The notes below the pieces were generated by a model. That model was not told where the DNA came from and did not search any database. It saw nothing but the letters and a program-made list of their open reading frames with translations. This document shows, in pieces, positions 12,701 through 27,816 of a stretch of 64,000 nucleotides of DNA. This DNA comes from Udeniomyces pyricola. Its lineage: Eukaryota > Basidiomycota > Tremellomycetes > Cystofilobasidiales > Mrakiaceae. How positions within the stretch are numbered: position 1 is the first letter of the stretch; every line of letters begins with the position of its first letter. The stretch is from NCBI GenBank assembly GCA_039545295.1, contig BCIK01000009.1, positions 496,001 through 560,000 on the forward strand, read 5' to 3'. The translations under genes were made by a program, and so were the position numbers.

Positions 12701-15151
12701 TTACAACAGACGAGTCAGCTCTTGCACTGCATTACTCTGACTAATGAGATGTTCTACCGAAGCATTGAGCCTACACAAAGGACATGAAGGCGGTGTTCGC
12801 ACCTGACAAATGAAATGACATCAACGGCGGACGAGTTGCCAGAGTCTCCAATGAACTCCATCAGGACGTGGACGACCGAGGCAGCGACTTCTGAGAAGCG
12901 GATAGCACAAGTGTGGATAGACTGAATGAGAAGCTGGCGGTATTCGAGGTTCTGAAGAAAAATGGTTTCAGGAAGAAAGGGGTTGATGGCATAAACTTTT
13001 GAGTCACAAGCTACAAGCAGTGAGTCTGAACGCCCTCGCCCAAGGTTCCGCACCTTTTCGTATTGTCCATCCTCAATCGTGTTGGTGAGCTGCTTCTTGA
13101 GAATCGAGACGACATCCTCAACATTCCTACTCGAAACCATCTCGAGCGCGATTCTCATCGTCTTGCGCTTCACGGCCATGTCGTTGCTGCCCAGGATCCG
13201 GAGCACATCCATGACGAGTGGGTCAAGGACTCGATCGTGCTTCTCTCTAAGCGCGTCGAGTCGATCGAGCACAATTAGCTTGACATTGTTGTCGCTCTCC
13301 TTGACGCAGAGCTCGACGAAGCAGCTCGCCGCAGCCTTAACCGCCGCCGGGTTCGAGGTAAGGGATGTAAGAGAGGTCGCCGCTTCGTACTTGACGGTGC
13401 CCGAGGCGGCAGTGAGAAGCTCAAAGATGGTTCGAATCCACTTGGCTCGGTTGGGTCCATCCGAGGTCGAGGTACGAGCCTCACGTCGAACAAGATCAAT
13501 GATGGCGAGTTGGAAGAGTTCGTCGAGCGAAGGGACCGTGTCGAGAACGGAGAGGAGGTATTCAACAGCTTTGGGTTGGGCAATCGTGCAAAGCGCGACG
13601 AACGCATTGCGCTTGCAAGTCGCGTCCGACTCGGCGGCGAGGAAAGTAAGCAAGAGCTCGGGCGCGTCGGGAATGAGTTGCTCATGGTTTTTGTAGATGG
13701 AGAGAACGGTGAAGACCGCGTTCTTTCGAACGTACGCATGGCGATGTTCCTGTAGGAGCCAGGACAAAGCAGCAATGAAAGAAGGCGAACGAGCATGTGT
13801 GGTCGTGCATCTTAACGTCAGCGAAACCGGTCCAGTTCGATCAACGGAAAATGACCGTTCGCGTCAGGCTGAATCTACGTACCATGCAGCTTCGGACTGT
13901 TGGCACCAAAGGTTCGAGAAGCTCGGCCTCGTGAATCTTTTGAACGGCGCGAAGAGTGCCACCTCGGATATACTCGTTCGGGTGTTGCTGGAAACGGTGG
14001 TTGTAGGATCGAGGTCAGAACCAGAGGGAATTAGTCGTGTCGTCCAAGCTACACGATGAGTACTAGAGTAAGATGGTTCGAAGACGTTCTCACCAGGTCG
14101 TTTCGGATAGCATTGCTATTGTTGCGATAGCATCAAGGACGGACAGTACACAGGTTGGTCAGAGGTCTGCTTGCGCAACAGGCTGGGGCTAACAACGCAA
14201 CAGAAATACTCACCAAACGAGAATCATCTCCTGCTTAAGCTTGCCATTATCGTCCAACTTTGGACACACCCTGTCGAGAGGCAAGAAGCGAAAAGGCCAG
14301 TCAGTTTGACGTCGCATACGAGCTGTTGAGCAAGCTAGTAGGCAGGCGCGCGTCGAGTGAGCGAGAAGCGGGGGAGATGAGGGCATAGACTGACTCCCAG
14401 TAGAAAGCCAACATCTTTTTGATCTGCTTGTTCCGACTCGGAAGAACAAACTGAATGATGGGCATGAGAAGATTTGGCTACATGAGGAAGACAGGTTGTC
14501 CCGGGGGGAAGGGGAGAGATGCGATGGGTTAGTCAAAGGTCAAGAAGCTATATCATCGCATCACGCGAAGGCACAGTGCCGAGCCGAGATGGGTGTCGTC
14601 AAGAAGACGCGAGCTCGGGTTTGGCGTTGGGATTAGGCTGATGAGAATGCTAAAACGAGTGGACAGGCAGACAGTTGACAGTGAGGATGTAAAGGAATAA
14701 AGGTTGGATTGGATGAAAAGGTCGAGGGACGATGGGATATCTCATCAAGGGGTTGTGCCCCTTGGTGAGATTCCCATCGCGATCCGATCTTGCTGTCCGG
14801 AGGGAGGTCGTTGAGACCCAATCTGCTTATGCTCCTTCTCCTGCATTGCCCCAGCCAGGCTTGAGTACCGTCTGTTGGTCCCAGTACGTCTGAGCGCCGA
14901 GCGGTATGTATGGTTTGGCCTCCATCGAACCCCGCATACGTTTTGACGCGAGAAACACAACAAGGCGCAACACGCAAACCCACCTGAGGGTGACCATTGA
15001 GCGTCGCAACGACGATCCTCCTGAGGGTCTCGAGCTTGACGTCGTCGCTACCCTTTTCGAGGCCTTGTCTGAGTTCCTGAGTAGATCCTGGGTCAATGGT
15101 CCGGAGATCGTCGGAGACGACGGCGTAAGAGATGGGGTCCTGCTGGCTCAT
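9739..15151 (-). CDS. SEC26: Coatomer subunit beta (beta-COP)
   Basis: Structural subunit of the COPI coat that drives Golgi-to-ER and intra-Golgi vesicle traffic. ATG at 15151 opens [15 protein letters not shown]. The second exon gives [21 protein letters not shown] (in part), typical of the beta-COP N-terminus. The large exon 13767-13060 carries HEAT/ARM-like adaptin repeats ([17 protein letters not shown]). The C-terminal appendage contains [12 protein letters not shown] and [13 protein letters not shown], then [11 protein letters not shown], all beta-COP hallmarks. The last coding exons give [22 protein letters not shown] and [15 protein letters not shown], ending at TAA 9741-9739. The final intron contains a CAA-type repeat at 9881-9905. 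The start codon lies 414 bp from the divergent histone-binding gene, suggesting a shared promoter region. Identity is secure; a few intron edges are approximate. Confidence 0.94.
9881..9905 (+). repeat. CAA/ACA trinucleotide repeat in last intron of beta-COP
   Basis: Eight or so perfect ACA units lie in the intron before the last beta-COP exon, reading TTG on the gene strand. No effect on the protein is expected. Confidence 0.8.
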
Positions 15152-15565
15152 GGCAAGGGAGGGAGGGGGAGGGGGGGAGGGGCGATGAGGGAGGAAGGAG
15201 TGATAGTAGAGTGGTGATTGCTTGTTGTGAGGGCGAGTATTGGGGTGGTCCCTTGTGAGTGTGAGGAGAGTGGGAAGGGAGGCCGGGTGGGTTGGGAGAA
15301 GCGGGGGGAGGAAGGAGATAGAGGGCGGGTGGTGAGGTGAAAGTGAAGTCAAGGTTGAGGGTGTGACTATAATATAAGGTATTACATATCATCAGCAACA
15401 TATTCACTGATCATCATATTATGATATATGATGTATCATATATTATATATCATTAACCACCAACCAACTCATCAACCCATACTAGCAATCCACTTTGTTT
15501 CCCCATCACCCACAGCCATCTACCCATCCCAACAACCCTCTTTCGTCCCCACCACCGCCACCACC
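15152..15565. promoter_or_regulatory. Divergent promoter between beta-COP and HAT2/RBBP4-like gene
   Basis: A 414-bp region between two divergent ATGs. On the beta-COP side it is G-rich on the + strand (15160-15350). The centre (15365-15455) is markedly AT-rich with overlapping TATA-like words such as ATAATATAAGG and TATATTATATA. The histone-binding gene side becomes CCA/CCC-rich and leads into the favourable context CCACCATGG. The AT-rich core is the likely nucleosome-depleted region serving both genes. Confidence 0.55.
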
Positions 15566-18260
<2,695 letters not shown>

Positions 18261-18848
18261 CGACTCCGACTCTAGCAGATGTCTACCGATACACGCCTCA
18301 TAGGAAGGGCGCTTCGGAGTGTTGATTTTCTTGATTAAATGCAAGTGGGAGTAAGGGGGACCAAGGGACAAAAGCGGAGAAAGGGGAAAAAATTGGGGCT
18401 TTCATTGGGTTCTAGGTGGCACGAAGTGAGGAATGTACATAGTATTGTAGCTGAGGGGTCCAAAAAAGGATCGTAGACAAGCACACAATGAGTTGATGAA
18501 AAAGGGTTTTTTGATTCTTTCGGATTGTAGATGAGACAGACGAAGTTTTTTCCCTCCTTTTTGTGATCATGGCCCATCACATCAGACGATTGTCGTTATG
18601 GTAAATCAGGACAATATACAGCATGCTCAGATGTCTTTTACCTTGTGACAAAACGCGTAGATTAGCCAAGGATTGTTCAGCATATATATGTGTTTGTGTG
18701 AGTGTGTGTGACTGCGTGAACTAACGTGAACATCGAATATCGGCCATTCGAGGCGGTTCGTGCTGGCTCAACATCAGAGGACGAGGTAGTGACGACCAAG
18801 CCTAGCCTCTTCCTACTCTTACATTCACCGCTTCTCACCACCGACATC
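18261..18848. other. Intergenic region, HAT2-like 3' flank and FHIP promoter
   Basis: About 590 bp between tandem genes. The first part is 3' flank of the WD40 gene. A TATATATG/TGTG-rich segment at 18680-18710 lies 140-170 bp upstream of the FHIP ATG. I see no extra gene. Confidence 0.45.
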
Positions 18849-21800
18849 ATGGAGGTCAGTTTTTGCTTGTTTCTTTATAATCATAATCGCACACGTATAT
18901 ATAGTGCCCTCATACCTAGCTGTTTCGTTTACACGACTTCACCCATCGCTCTCGTCCCGACACTAGGACGTCTTCTCGCGCTTGCTGGGTCGGAAGCCCA
19001 AACCCTCGGCCATTGTCCAGGAGGATCCCCTCGTCGTATTTGCATCAGCATGGGAGGACGTTAAGGTGAGATATACAGCCTTGCTTCCGAATCTTCTGGC
19101 TTGGGTTCGGTGCTATGAGAATCGCGTTGGTCGGAGAGGTATAGTGGTGATGGGAGATCGCTCATCAAGCTATCAGCAAGCAAGATGCTCCGATCGACCT
19201 ACCCCTATACTAGCTCATACATTTCGAGCTAACAGTGCCAACCTGACCTACTTTTGTATCTACAAGAGTACTCTTATCCATCCAGATGAACGCCAAATCA
19301 TCCGTGGCGTGGCCTCGACCTCAGTCCCTCGCCAGCTCCAAACTATGGTCGACGCGCTCGTCTCCGAGTCCAATCAAACAGACGAACAGTAAGTCGTGTC
19401 TGGAGGAGCTCTGACTCGAGGTTAAACGACATGATAGCTGACGGTTTGGGTCCGTTAACTTATGCTTGTAGTGAGACAGGGGTCAGTGCTTGTTGCTTTC
19501 CTCGTGGTTCTTAGCATAGGTTGTCTAAGAGGGATGAGGAAACAACTTGATCAGCTGCGGGATCCTGCTTTCCTTGCCTTTCCCTTCCTCGACTCGACTT
19601 CTAACGTTTCCCCTTTCCCTTACACTCCAACCTATCTCTGACGGAACATCATATGTTCCTTTCTCGGGCATCCTCTCGTATACAGGCCTGTCTGGAATAT
19701 CTTTTGAAGAACGACGTCTTGTCCACGCTCGAACGGCTCGCCGATCAAGATCGTCCATTCGGCATCAAAGCGGAAGTCCTCAATGCATTCAACCTCCTCG
19801 TGGCGTTGCTGGACGAGAGGTTCCTCCTGCATAACGCCGTAAGTTTGATGCCTTATGTCGAATATCAACTCTCACACATCGAAGACGAAGATATGAATAT
19901 CACGAAACCGGAACATGTGTTGTTAACATGGGATTGGCGTCTTTGTGTTGGGTGCCTGCTCATAAGGTCCATCGGCCGTTAAGAAGGCTACTCAGAAGTT
20001 GCGTCGGAGACGAGCCAGAAGAGATCTTGGATGGGCAACCAAGGATCGTTGGGGCAGCGAGTAGTGCAGAGAAGACACGCCCGAGTGATTATGAGAAAGA
20101 CTGTAAGTTGCGAGCTGCCCCTTCTCTGATCCAGGGGGTATCCGCGTCGTGACGGCTCGACTAATCAGCTTCCCCTGGGTATATGTTGAGCACAGTACTC
20201 GAGCTCATGTAAGCATCAACGATTTCGTCTGACTGGATTTCTTGCGTCGTTCACCACATCTCGCTGACCACGACTATTATCGGCCTTGATTATAGGTGTA
20301 TGCTCTGCAAGCGAATCCGCAGCTATCCTTCACTTCTCATGATCTTCTTCCACGATAAGACCCTGTTGTCTGAACGTCAAAATCTCCATCCAACTCCTCC
20401 ACTTGATGGCCTCGCCTCGAGCCGGCACGAAGATGACAGTGACAAGCCGTCGCCGTCATCCACCCCCCGCCCGACGTCTCCGACGCCTTCTTCTATCACT
20501 GCCATTTCTTCAGCTCCATCGACCAGTGGCGGAAACTTCCTCGGTACGACCTCGACCAAGGAGCCCAAAAGAGATTTTGAGTTCCTTCTCTTCACCTATC
20601 TGCTCCGTTTTGTCCATCGAGAGTCTCCCATCGGAGAGTTTGCCCGGGCTGGTCTTCTGTTTCTTATCGACGTCGCCTTCTCAGGGCCCGAGGGCGAGGA
20701 ATCAGGAAATGGGATAGGTGATGGAGGAGCACGTATGAAGGATGGAGATGACCCTCTGAGTGAGGCGAAGCTGTCGTTGGCTGAGTACATCGCTGACGGT
20801 GACTTCTCAGAGGTCCTTGGGGCTGGCCTGGGAGCCGTCTATTCTCTCCTTCCCAGCAAGCTCGTCGTCCGGTCGGAAGCCAAAGCGAGCGATGCCGCAG
20901 CAACCGGAATGATCCTGGGAGGGCTGCGAACGGTCAAGGGACGAGACGATGGTGGTGGAGAGGCTGAGGATGGTGACGAAGGCGATGAAGGGGGCGGGGT
21001 CTCAACTAGCCAAAACTTTCGATCGTTGCTCGACGGGCTCCTCAAGCTTCTCGAATTCATTCAGGACGTCATCCGTCGCATTTCAACAACATCTCCATCC
21101 CCATCCGCCGACGAGACTTCTATCTTTTCGCAGACATTGTCATCGACACCTTCGCCTCAAGCCCTCCTTGGCCTTTCCATGCGGTCTTCCATTCTCGCCG
21201 CGACCCGGTCGACGTTCCTCGAGCACGTTCTCTACCCATCTATTTTGGAATGCTCCGACCTCGATGGTTCCGCAGTGGCGGTCATCAGCTATATCGATGT
21301 CATGCTTAGCACGCTCGAGAGTAGGGCGGGATTGGGAGCGCTTGTGTTGAATTTTCTCATGGGTGAGGATGAGACTGAAGGAGGAAAGGGCAGAGGAGTA
21401 GATGTCGGGAGAGAGTCCTTAAGGGCGAGAGATGGGAGGAGGATGGAAAGAGGCAAGAGAATTCAAGGGGCCAAGCATTCCAGGCGTAAGAGTAGTGCGG
21501 TATGTGTAACCTCGATCGGACCCTACTTCCGCCTCTGTTCTTACCTGTACTGACGCTTCATTGACAACTTGTGATCTGATGTTTGTTTCTCTATAGATGA
21601 TTCTCCTCGAAAACATAAAACCGTCACCCTCTTCTGTACATGGCCAATACTTTACCTCCCAAAATAGATACTCCCTCAAAGATTTACTCCTCGACAATCT
21701 TCTTCCAACAACGAGCTCGTCCTCCCGTACAGCCGCCCTCAAGTTGCTCAACACCCTTGTCACGAGGTTTGGATCACTCGAGAGTCTGCTGGGTGTCGTG

Positions 21801-24312
21801 CCGGCGAGTCCACGGTCGCTGAAAAATCAACTCGGAGCGTTGGCTACATGCGGTGCTGATGGTGTGGGTAAAGGAGAGTTGACGTTTGAGCTGCCGGCCT
21901 TGAGTTTTGTGATTGAGGGACTGGTAGAAGAAGACGATGGCCGCGGTCAGCCAGAGCACTCCGGAAAGGATTTGCTCGTCGGGGCTACAAGTGCATCCTC
22001 ATCACCTCTCAATTTTAGGACCCCAGAAGATATGGCATCAAATTCCGACACAGAGCTCATCCTCCCCGACTGGATCGCAGCTTCTCTCCTTGACGACGAT
22101 ATGGTCAATGAGTCCCGTCCCTCGACTTCTTTTCACCGCTCCACCTTGCTCAACTTTTCCCAACTGGGCCTAGCAGAATCGGCGACGATCACCACGGATG
22201 ACGTTGAACCTCCCCGATCGGCCGAGATCGACCGCTATCTAAATCTCATTTCCGATATTAATCCCTCTGCACTCTCGACATCGACTCGTTCCAACTCGGG
22301 AACGTATTCAACTTATTTCCACGACGCACTCGCTCATCTCGAAGCTACTCAATCTCTCACGGCGTTCCAGCGCACGCTCCTCTCTTTGCCCACCGACACG
22401 AACTCTATCGCACTCGACACGCCTCCTTCTTTCACCGACCGCCACAACTACGTCAACAGTTCTCATACTTCCCTTACGTTCGTTTTCAACCCATCCGATG
22501 CTCTTCTGCGGTTACTTCTCGACAGCCTCCGCAACTTCTTTGGTCAGAAGCCCGAGGAGAACCTCGCCCTCACAGGCGTCCTGGCCTCGCTGACCTTGTG
22601 CGAAGATGTCCGGCTGGAAGGATGGTTAACAGAGAGTGTAGCGACTGCAGAGAAGGAATCGATCCTGGAGGAGAGTGGGGTCAGTGCAGGGAAGCGGATA
22701 TTGAGGAGGCAAGGGTCAAACCACGATCCGTTCGCAGATGAGCCGGACACTCAACCAGTGTTGTTTGTGCTGTTCCGAAACTTGGTACGTTTTGCTTTCT
22801 GAATATACACGCTGAGTTTTGAATCGATACTGACTGTCTTTTGGCTCTAACATGTGTGCCCCCCCCCCCCCCCCACTTTCGTCTTGTCAAACCTCCATGT
22901 GCGTTACATCACGCTCTTGTCTCTGTCCTTCACTTTGACAACTGTCAGGTCCGGAACATCGAACGCTATCGGCTCCTCGTCCCCGAATTTGATAACTACC
23001 TCTCTGAACGTCGCCAAGGTCTCTTTTTCGAATCGTCTCTCAACGAAACTCTGCTCTCATCCCTTCCCATCTCTCCCGCGCCACCTTTCCGTTCCCGACA
23101 TTCCTCCTTAGTGCCCACATACGCGTCAGGCATTGATGACGAGAGTTCAGCTTCTTTGATGTCACCACCACCAGTTGAGACCAGCAGTCCGTTTTCCACC
23201 AAGACGCCAGCGAGTATCTTGTCCGATATCGGAGCAACGTTGGCTTCTCCTTTCACATCCTCCCCTTCTTCCAAGAGAGCTTCGTCTCAACTTCCGGTGT
23301 CATCGATTCGACCGTCATCGCCTGTCTTCGGGAATAGTGAAGCCCCCTCGACACCGCGTCCGAAAGCCCGGTCGAAATGGTCGTCTTTCCTTTCTCCCAA
23401 GCCATCGACGACGACTACACCGACGGGTGTCTCCTCTTCACCCGCTATGGATCCGCCTGAGTTGAACAACCTTCCATACACTCCACGCCGGTTCGTCCTC
23501 CCCACCCACCATGCTGCCGTCGCCGGCGGACCATCCTCTCACTCTTCAACGAGAGGAGCCCAGGGTATGTCGACCCCGAAAAGTGCAGCGGAGCATTATC
23601 AGCAGACGACAAAGGTCGAAGTCGAATCGCTCGTTGCTGAAAGTCCGAACCGAGGGGTCTGGAGCCCTGCTGCGGTGGAAAGATCGGGAAGATACGAGGG
23701 ATTGGATAGGAGGCGATGGGAAGAGGTCGTTGACGAGGAAGAGGAAGAAGAAGGAGAAGAAGAGGGACACAGCCATCAAAAGCGAGAGGAAGAGAAGGAT
23801 TCGGAGCCGAACAAGTCATCTCCATCGGTCGTCCGCCAGGACCAGCTGCAGAGGTCATCATCATTACCCCCACCACCGTCACCGTCGGAACCTTTGCCAA
23901 AACAGGTCTCGCTTTCTCAAGTGCTTGACAACGTTGTCGTGAGTGCTCTTAGTTTTGATTTCTATCGATGGTATCTCCTTGACAACTAGGGACAGTGCAG
24001 GAAAGAAGCAGAAGAGGGATGGAAGGAAGGGTGGGAGGGCTAAGGGGGATCCTTGAGTCTCCAAACTTTTCGCTCCTGTTTTTAATTCGATATATACCCA
24101 CAAAGAAACACCTCTTCGAAATCATTGCTGGTTCTTTACTCATCCTGCCTTCTTTCTTTCTCTTCCTCTCATATACATGATCTCTCTTTTATCTCTTTTT
24201 TTCTGTGCAGATCCTCGAAGAGGTCCTCAAGGAAGTCGCTGGTATCACTGCCGCCCGGTTGGCTCGAGACTCACCGTCGTCATTGGGCGTTTCGACCAGG
24301 AGTCTACGATGA
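18849..24312 (+). CDS. FHIP / RAI16-like protein (FTS-Hook-interacting family)
   Basis: Member of the RAI16-like family (animal FHIP). With FTS and Hook these proteins form the FHF complex that links endosomes to dynein. Exon 1 is only ATGGAG (18849-18854); exon 2 (18967-19065) gives DVFSRLLGRKPKPSAIVQED. Then come STLIHPDERQIIRG, a 10-nt exon (19472-19481), and CLEYLLKNDVLSTLERLADQ with the alpha-helical block FGIKAEVLNAFNLLVALLDE. MCMLCKRIRSYPSLLMIFF and FLLFTYLLRFVHRESPIGEF follow from 20296, matching the family core. A second conserved part is LFRNLVRNIERYRLLVPEFD. A long Ser/Pro-rich, probably disordered insert spans about 23100-23900. The C-terminal motif VVILEEVLKEVAGI comes from the last exon, ending at TGA 24310-24312. 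I estimate about 1,250 residues. A run of 16 C (22859-22874) lies in an intron. The RAI16-like call rests on motif recognition. Confidence 0.82.
22859..22874 (+). repeat. 16-nt C homopolymer in a FHIP intron
   Basis: A C run, an unusually pure tract inside the pyrimidine-rich part of the intron that ends just before the exon coding for RNIERYRLL. Length may be uncertain for technical reasons. Confidence 0.8.
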
Positions 24313-24675
24313 ACATCGTGACATAGCAGCCGAGGAAAAGGGCGGGAAACGGGGGGGAGGGGGGATTCTCAAATGGATGATAGATGGGATCTACATTGAC
24401 ACAATCAACGACTAGCCAATTATCTGAGGATGGGTATGAAGCCTATTTAAGACTGTATATATATATATATGTGTGTATTGTGTTGTGTTGTGCAGATCGG
24501 TGACGTTCATTGATCCCAGTATATGATTGAGATATGATTATCTTGATAAGTCCCCCCCTGTGCAGTACTAGTGGTTTGATTTTGACAGTTTCCATCGTCA
24601 ATCTTACTCTCCTTTTCCTGCGGGGTACTAATATATATAGATATACATATATCACTAGTAATCAGACAAGTCCGT
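24313..24675. other. Convergent intergenic region, FHIP / CWC2
   Basis: About 360 bp of 3' flank for both genes, with a short TA repeat at 24460-24475 and another AT-rich block near 24630-24660 that could act as polyadenylation control. No gene seen. Confidence 0.45.
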
Positions 24676-27306
24676 CTAATCTTCCTCCTCTTCACTATCA
24701 CTCCCATATCCACCCAACAACCCCAAGGCCGGCTTCTCAACTTCCTTGACCGACGCCGCTGCAGACCCAGCCCCACTCCCAATAAGAGCCTTCTTCTCCC
24801 TTTCCTCTTCTTCCCTTCTCTGCTTGATTTGCAAGAAATACCTCATTCCTCTCAAGGCGTCTCGATCGAGTAACCCACCCGGAACGGTCCCTAACGATCC
24901 ATCCTCTTCCGCTTGCTCGGCCGCCGCTCGATACGCCGCTTCTTCTTCTTCGTCATTGTCGTCGTCGTCGTTGGCGGCTGCTGCTGCTGCTGCTTGATCA
25001 GCAGCAAGCTTGGCTTCCTCCAACACCAACTCTTCATCCTCTGCTCCTAATCGTCGTCCTTCGATCCGTCTCCTCTTCCCACTACCCTCCCCTTCTCCCT
25101 CTCCATCCATTGACGACGACCCCGCTGCCGCCGTCTCCCTCTCCAACGCCTCTACCGCTTTCGCCGCCTCGACGACTTTCGGTTCCAACTTCGCTTGAAT
25201 CGCCTCTTTTCCGACCGCTTCGACCCTCCGTTTCTCCCGCTTGATCTGACCCGGGTTCGGATCTTCCGTCGCCCAACGGACGTTGAGGCATTCACCCGAA
25301 TCCAACGATTGATGCGCCATGGCTTCCTTGGCGAATTGAGCGGAGAACTCGTGTTGGTACGTCACGAAAGCGACGCCTCGGGTCGGGAGGACGTTAACTG
25401 GGGAGGAGGGGCAAGAGAGTGTAGAAATGATGATTTCGTTAGAGTAGAAGAAAAAGAAAAAGAAAAAAAAAACATATCGCTTCCTTGCCTTCAAGGCCAA
25501 GAGATGTACATCCACATATACATATAAAGGAAAAAAAAAGAAAAGAACTCACGTCGATAGATGTCGCCAAACTCGCCAAAATGCCGTCGGATCATGGCTT
25601 CGGTCTCGGCTTTCGTCCCGGCCTCGCGAAGCTTGCCAATGTACAAGCTAGAGAGAGAGGAGGTTTTTTTTTTTTTGAACGGAGATTTTTTGGGGTGTGT
25701 GTGTGTGTGTGTGTGTGTGTGGGAGACGAGAGAAGTGGAGATAGAAGGAAGGGGGGGGGGGGGATTAGTTCTTAGTTTGTTCTGTTCTTTCGCGCTTGTC
25801 TGTTCTTTCATTTCTTGGTTTTTACTCGACAAAAAAAATATTGACGCCGGGGTGTAGTACGTACGTTCGATTGACCCTGGTGAAACTTCCGGTGCCGCCC
25901 ATGTCGTCTCGATAATCGGCGTGTTTCTCCCTTGCGAAGCAATCGAGCGCGGCATCAGGCAGGACGTGCGTCGGTGGAGGTAGTCGATGGAGGAACGTGC
26001 AATCGACTCTGTGGGGATTCGTGTGATGAGGGGTCGATTGGATGATTGGTTCATATGGAAAAAAAAAACACGGGGAAGGGGGGGGGGTTCGATCCAGTAA
26101 GGGAAACGGGATCGAATGAGGATGGTTCGTCAGAATTTAGGTTCCAACACCCAAAGCAGAACGAAAGGAGACCTCAAAGAAGCAACCAGAGCAAAGAGGA
26201 ATGGGTATATAATCACCCTTGAGGACAGCACCCTCGGGCAAAGAAGAGGCAGCAGTACTTTGTGCCCATCGCATCGGCTCGCGTATAGCCAGCATCGCGC
26301 ACCAACACGCATCGCGTCAACGAAAGCGTATTTCTACTCCAGAGTGAAGACAACGGAGCAAATGGGGAGGATGTTTAGTGGAGGACGTGAAATGATGATG
26401 ATGATGGTCAGGAGGAAGGATTGGAATGTCTGTCTGAGACGAAGGATCTGCTTACGAGGATTCTTGTCGGTCACCTCCAGCCCTACAGTGAAGGAGATTG
26501 GATCCATAGTCGATCATGAATGATATGGAGGAAAGTACGGTCAGTGAAGCTGTTTTTTTTTTTTTTCTTCTTCTNTTTTTTTTTTTTTCTGTCTGTAAGC
26601 TTTTGGTTAGGATCGACGATTTGGCGGGACGTACCACTACTCGAAGGAAGCGAATGCACCACAAGCCGATCGAGAAGGAGAGATATAAAAGGTAAGGAAT
26701 GTCGAGCGAGATTAGCAGCGGTCCTCTCTATAAACTGTTCTTGTTCCCCCATCTTGATCCTTCCGTTGTTTGTTATTCTCCGATTGAGCGAGCGAGATAG
26801 GATTTCAAGTGAAGTACCCACTTTACTGAACCTGAATGACCATAGACGAACGGGTCAGCCTAATCGCAACGGAAACGATGGACGTGTCGGAAAGAAGCGA
26901 GTGAAAGGCGGGGACCGACCAGATGTCTGCGCGACCGCGAAGAAGAGGAAGCGAGAGAGAAGGTGCGCGCGCGTGCGGCCAAGCATTTCGGACCACGTCT
27001 CAGCTCAACCCAACGAGCGTGCGAGACAGGAAGAGAAAGTCAAAGGTGGGAAGGCAAGACTGACTGTATTCCTTGCCGGATTGTTCTTCGACAGGTGGTC
27101 GCCAGTCCTTGCTGACTTGACGACGGGCAGCCTTGAGTCTAGGCCAGAGGCAAGAGAGAGCGCGCGCGGGGGATGGAGCAAGAGAGAGACAGAGAGAGAG
27201 AGGAACGCGTCTCAGTATTCGGATGGATATCTGGTTGAGAAAGGCGTGAGCGTAGTAAGAAAAGGGTGAACTTTTTGGGTGGTGGAGCAGAGGTGGACGA
27301 CGACAT
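24676..27306 (-). CDS. CWC2: Pre-mRNA-splicing factor Cwc2 (RBM22-like)
   Basis: Spliceosomal protein of the NineTeen/Prp19-associated complex that contacts U6 snRNA at the catalytic core. ATG at 27306 gives MSSSTSAPPPKK. After an intron, LKAARRQVSKDWRPPVEEQS ends in GKEY. A cluster of micro-exons (27-7 nt) follows between 26926 and 26456, including AGGDRQESS. The zinc finger is DAGYTRADAMGTKYCC, CLFFARGCCPQG and VDCTFLHRLPPPTHV, a CCCH arrangement. DDMGGTGSFTRVNRT leads into the RRM with RHFGEFGDIYR, RGVAFVTYQHEFSAQFAKEA and CLNVRWATEDPNPG. The C-terminal half is Glu/Ala-rich with polyAsp and a terminal SDSEEEED, stop at 24678-24676. The exact joins around NIW and AGGDRQ are unresolved (phase problem), and one ambiguous base lies at 26575 in an intron. 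Gene identity is firm. Confidence 0.88.
25694..25720 (+). repeat. (GT)n dinucleotide repeat in a CWC2 intron
   Basis: About 13 consecutive TG units in the intron preceding the RRM exon on the minus strand, close to a T run at 25665-25675 and a G run at 25752-25763. Confidence 0.85.
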
Positions 27307-27816
27307 GGGCTATATGGGATCGATGATGACAGGTCAGTGGTGGTGGGGGGATGATGGGGCGGGGTTGTCGACGTTGGACGTTGGAGGAGGCCTCTCGCGC
27401 CAATCTCATCTCTCATCAGCATACGCGTTTCGCTCATCATGGCATGGATGTATTAGATTGATATCATCATCGTCGTCATCATTGACATCTAGCAGTTGTC
27501 CATCATCCTGCGTCAGACTTCATCTGCAAACTTCATAGCCCATCACACACGCGTATCCGAGACATTCCATCCACCCAGATATCGACAAAAGAGCACAAGT
27601 AGGAAAACCCATCGAAAAAAAAGAGAGAAACAAAAAAAAAACAGAACGAAACAAACAAAGAGAGAACACAACAAGAAAAGAGCTCATCGAAAAAAAAAAG
27701 ACAAAGTGAGACAAAAAAAAACCCTAAGAACAAGGCGGTATACGTATATAGAATCTGGAAAGACGCTCTCGATATTGAATCCTAGTTAGCTAGCCTGAAC
27801 TAGTCGTAGCGTATGA
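27307..27816. promoter_or_regulatory. CWC2 promoter and MCM4 3' flank
   Basis: About 510 bp between tandem minus-strand genes. The MCM4-proximal part (27590-27725) is extremely A-rich on the + strand with repeated A7-A10 runs. The CWC2-proximal part holds ATC repeats near 27465-27485. ORFs here only reflect the A-rich composition. Confidence 0.45.

Noticed and set aside
13079..13696. 205-residue plus-strand ORF.
   Set aside because: Antisense shadow of the HEAT-repeat exon of beta-COP; composition is explained by the opposite strand.
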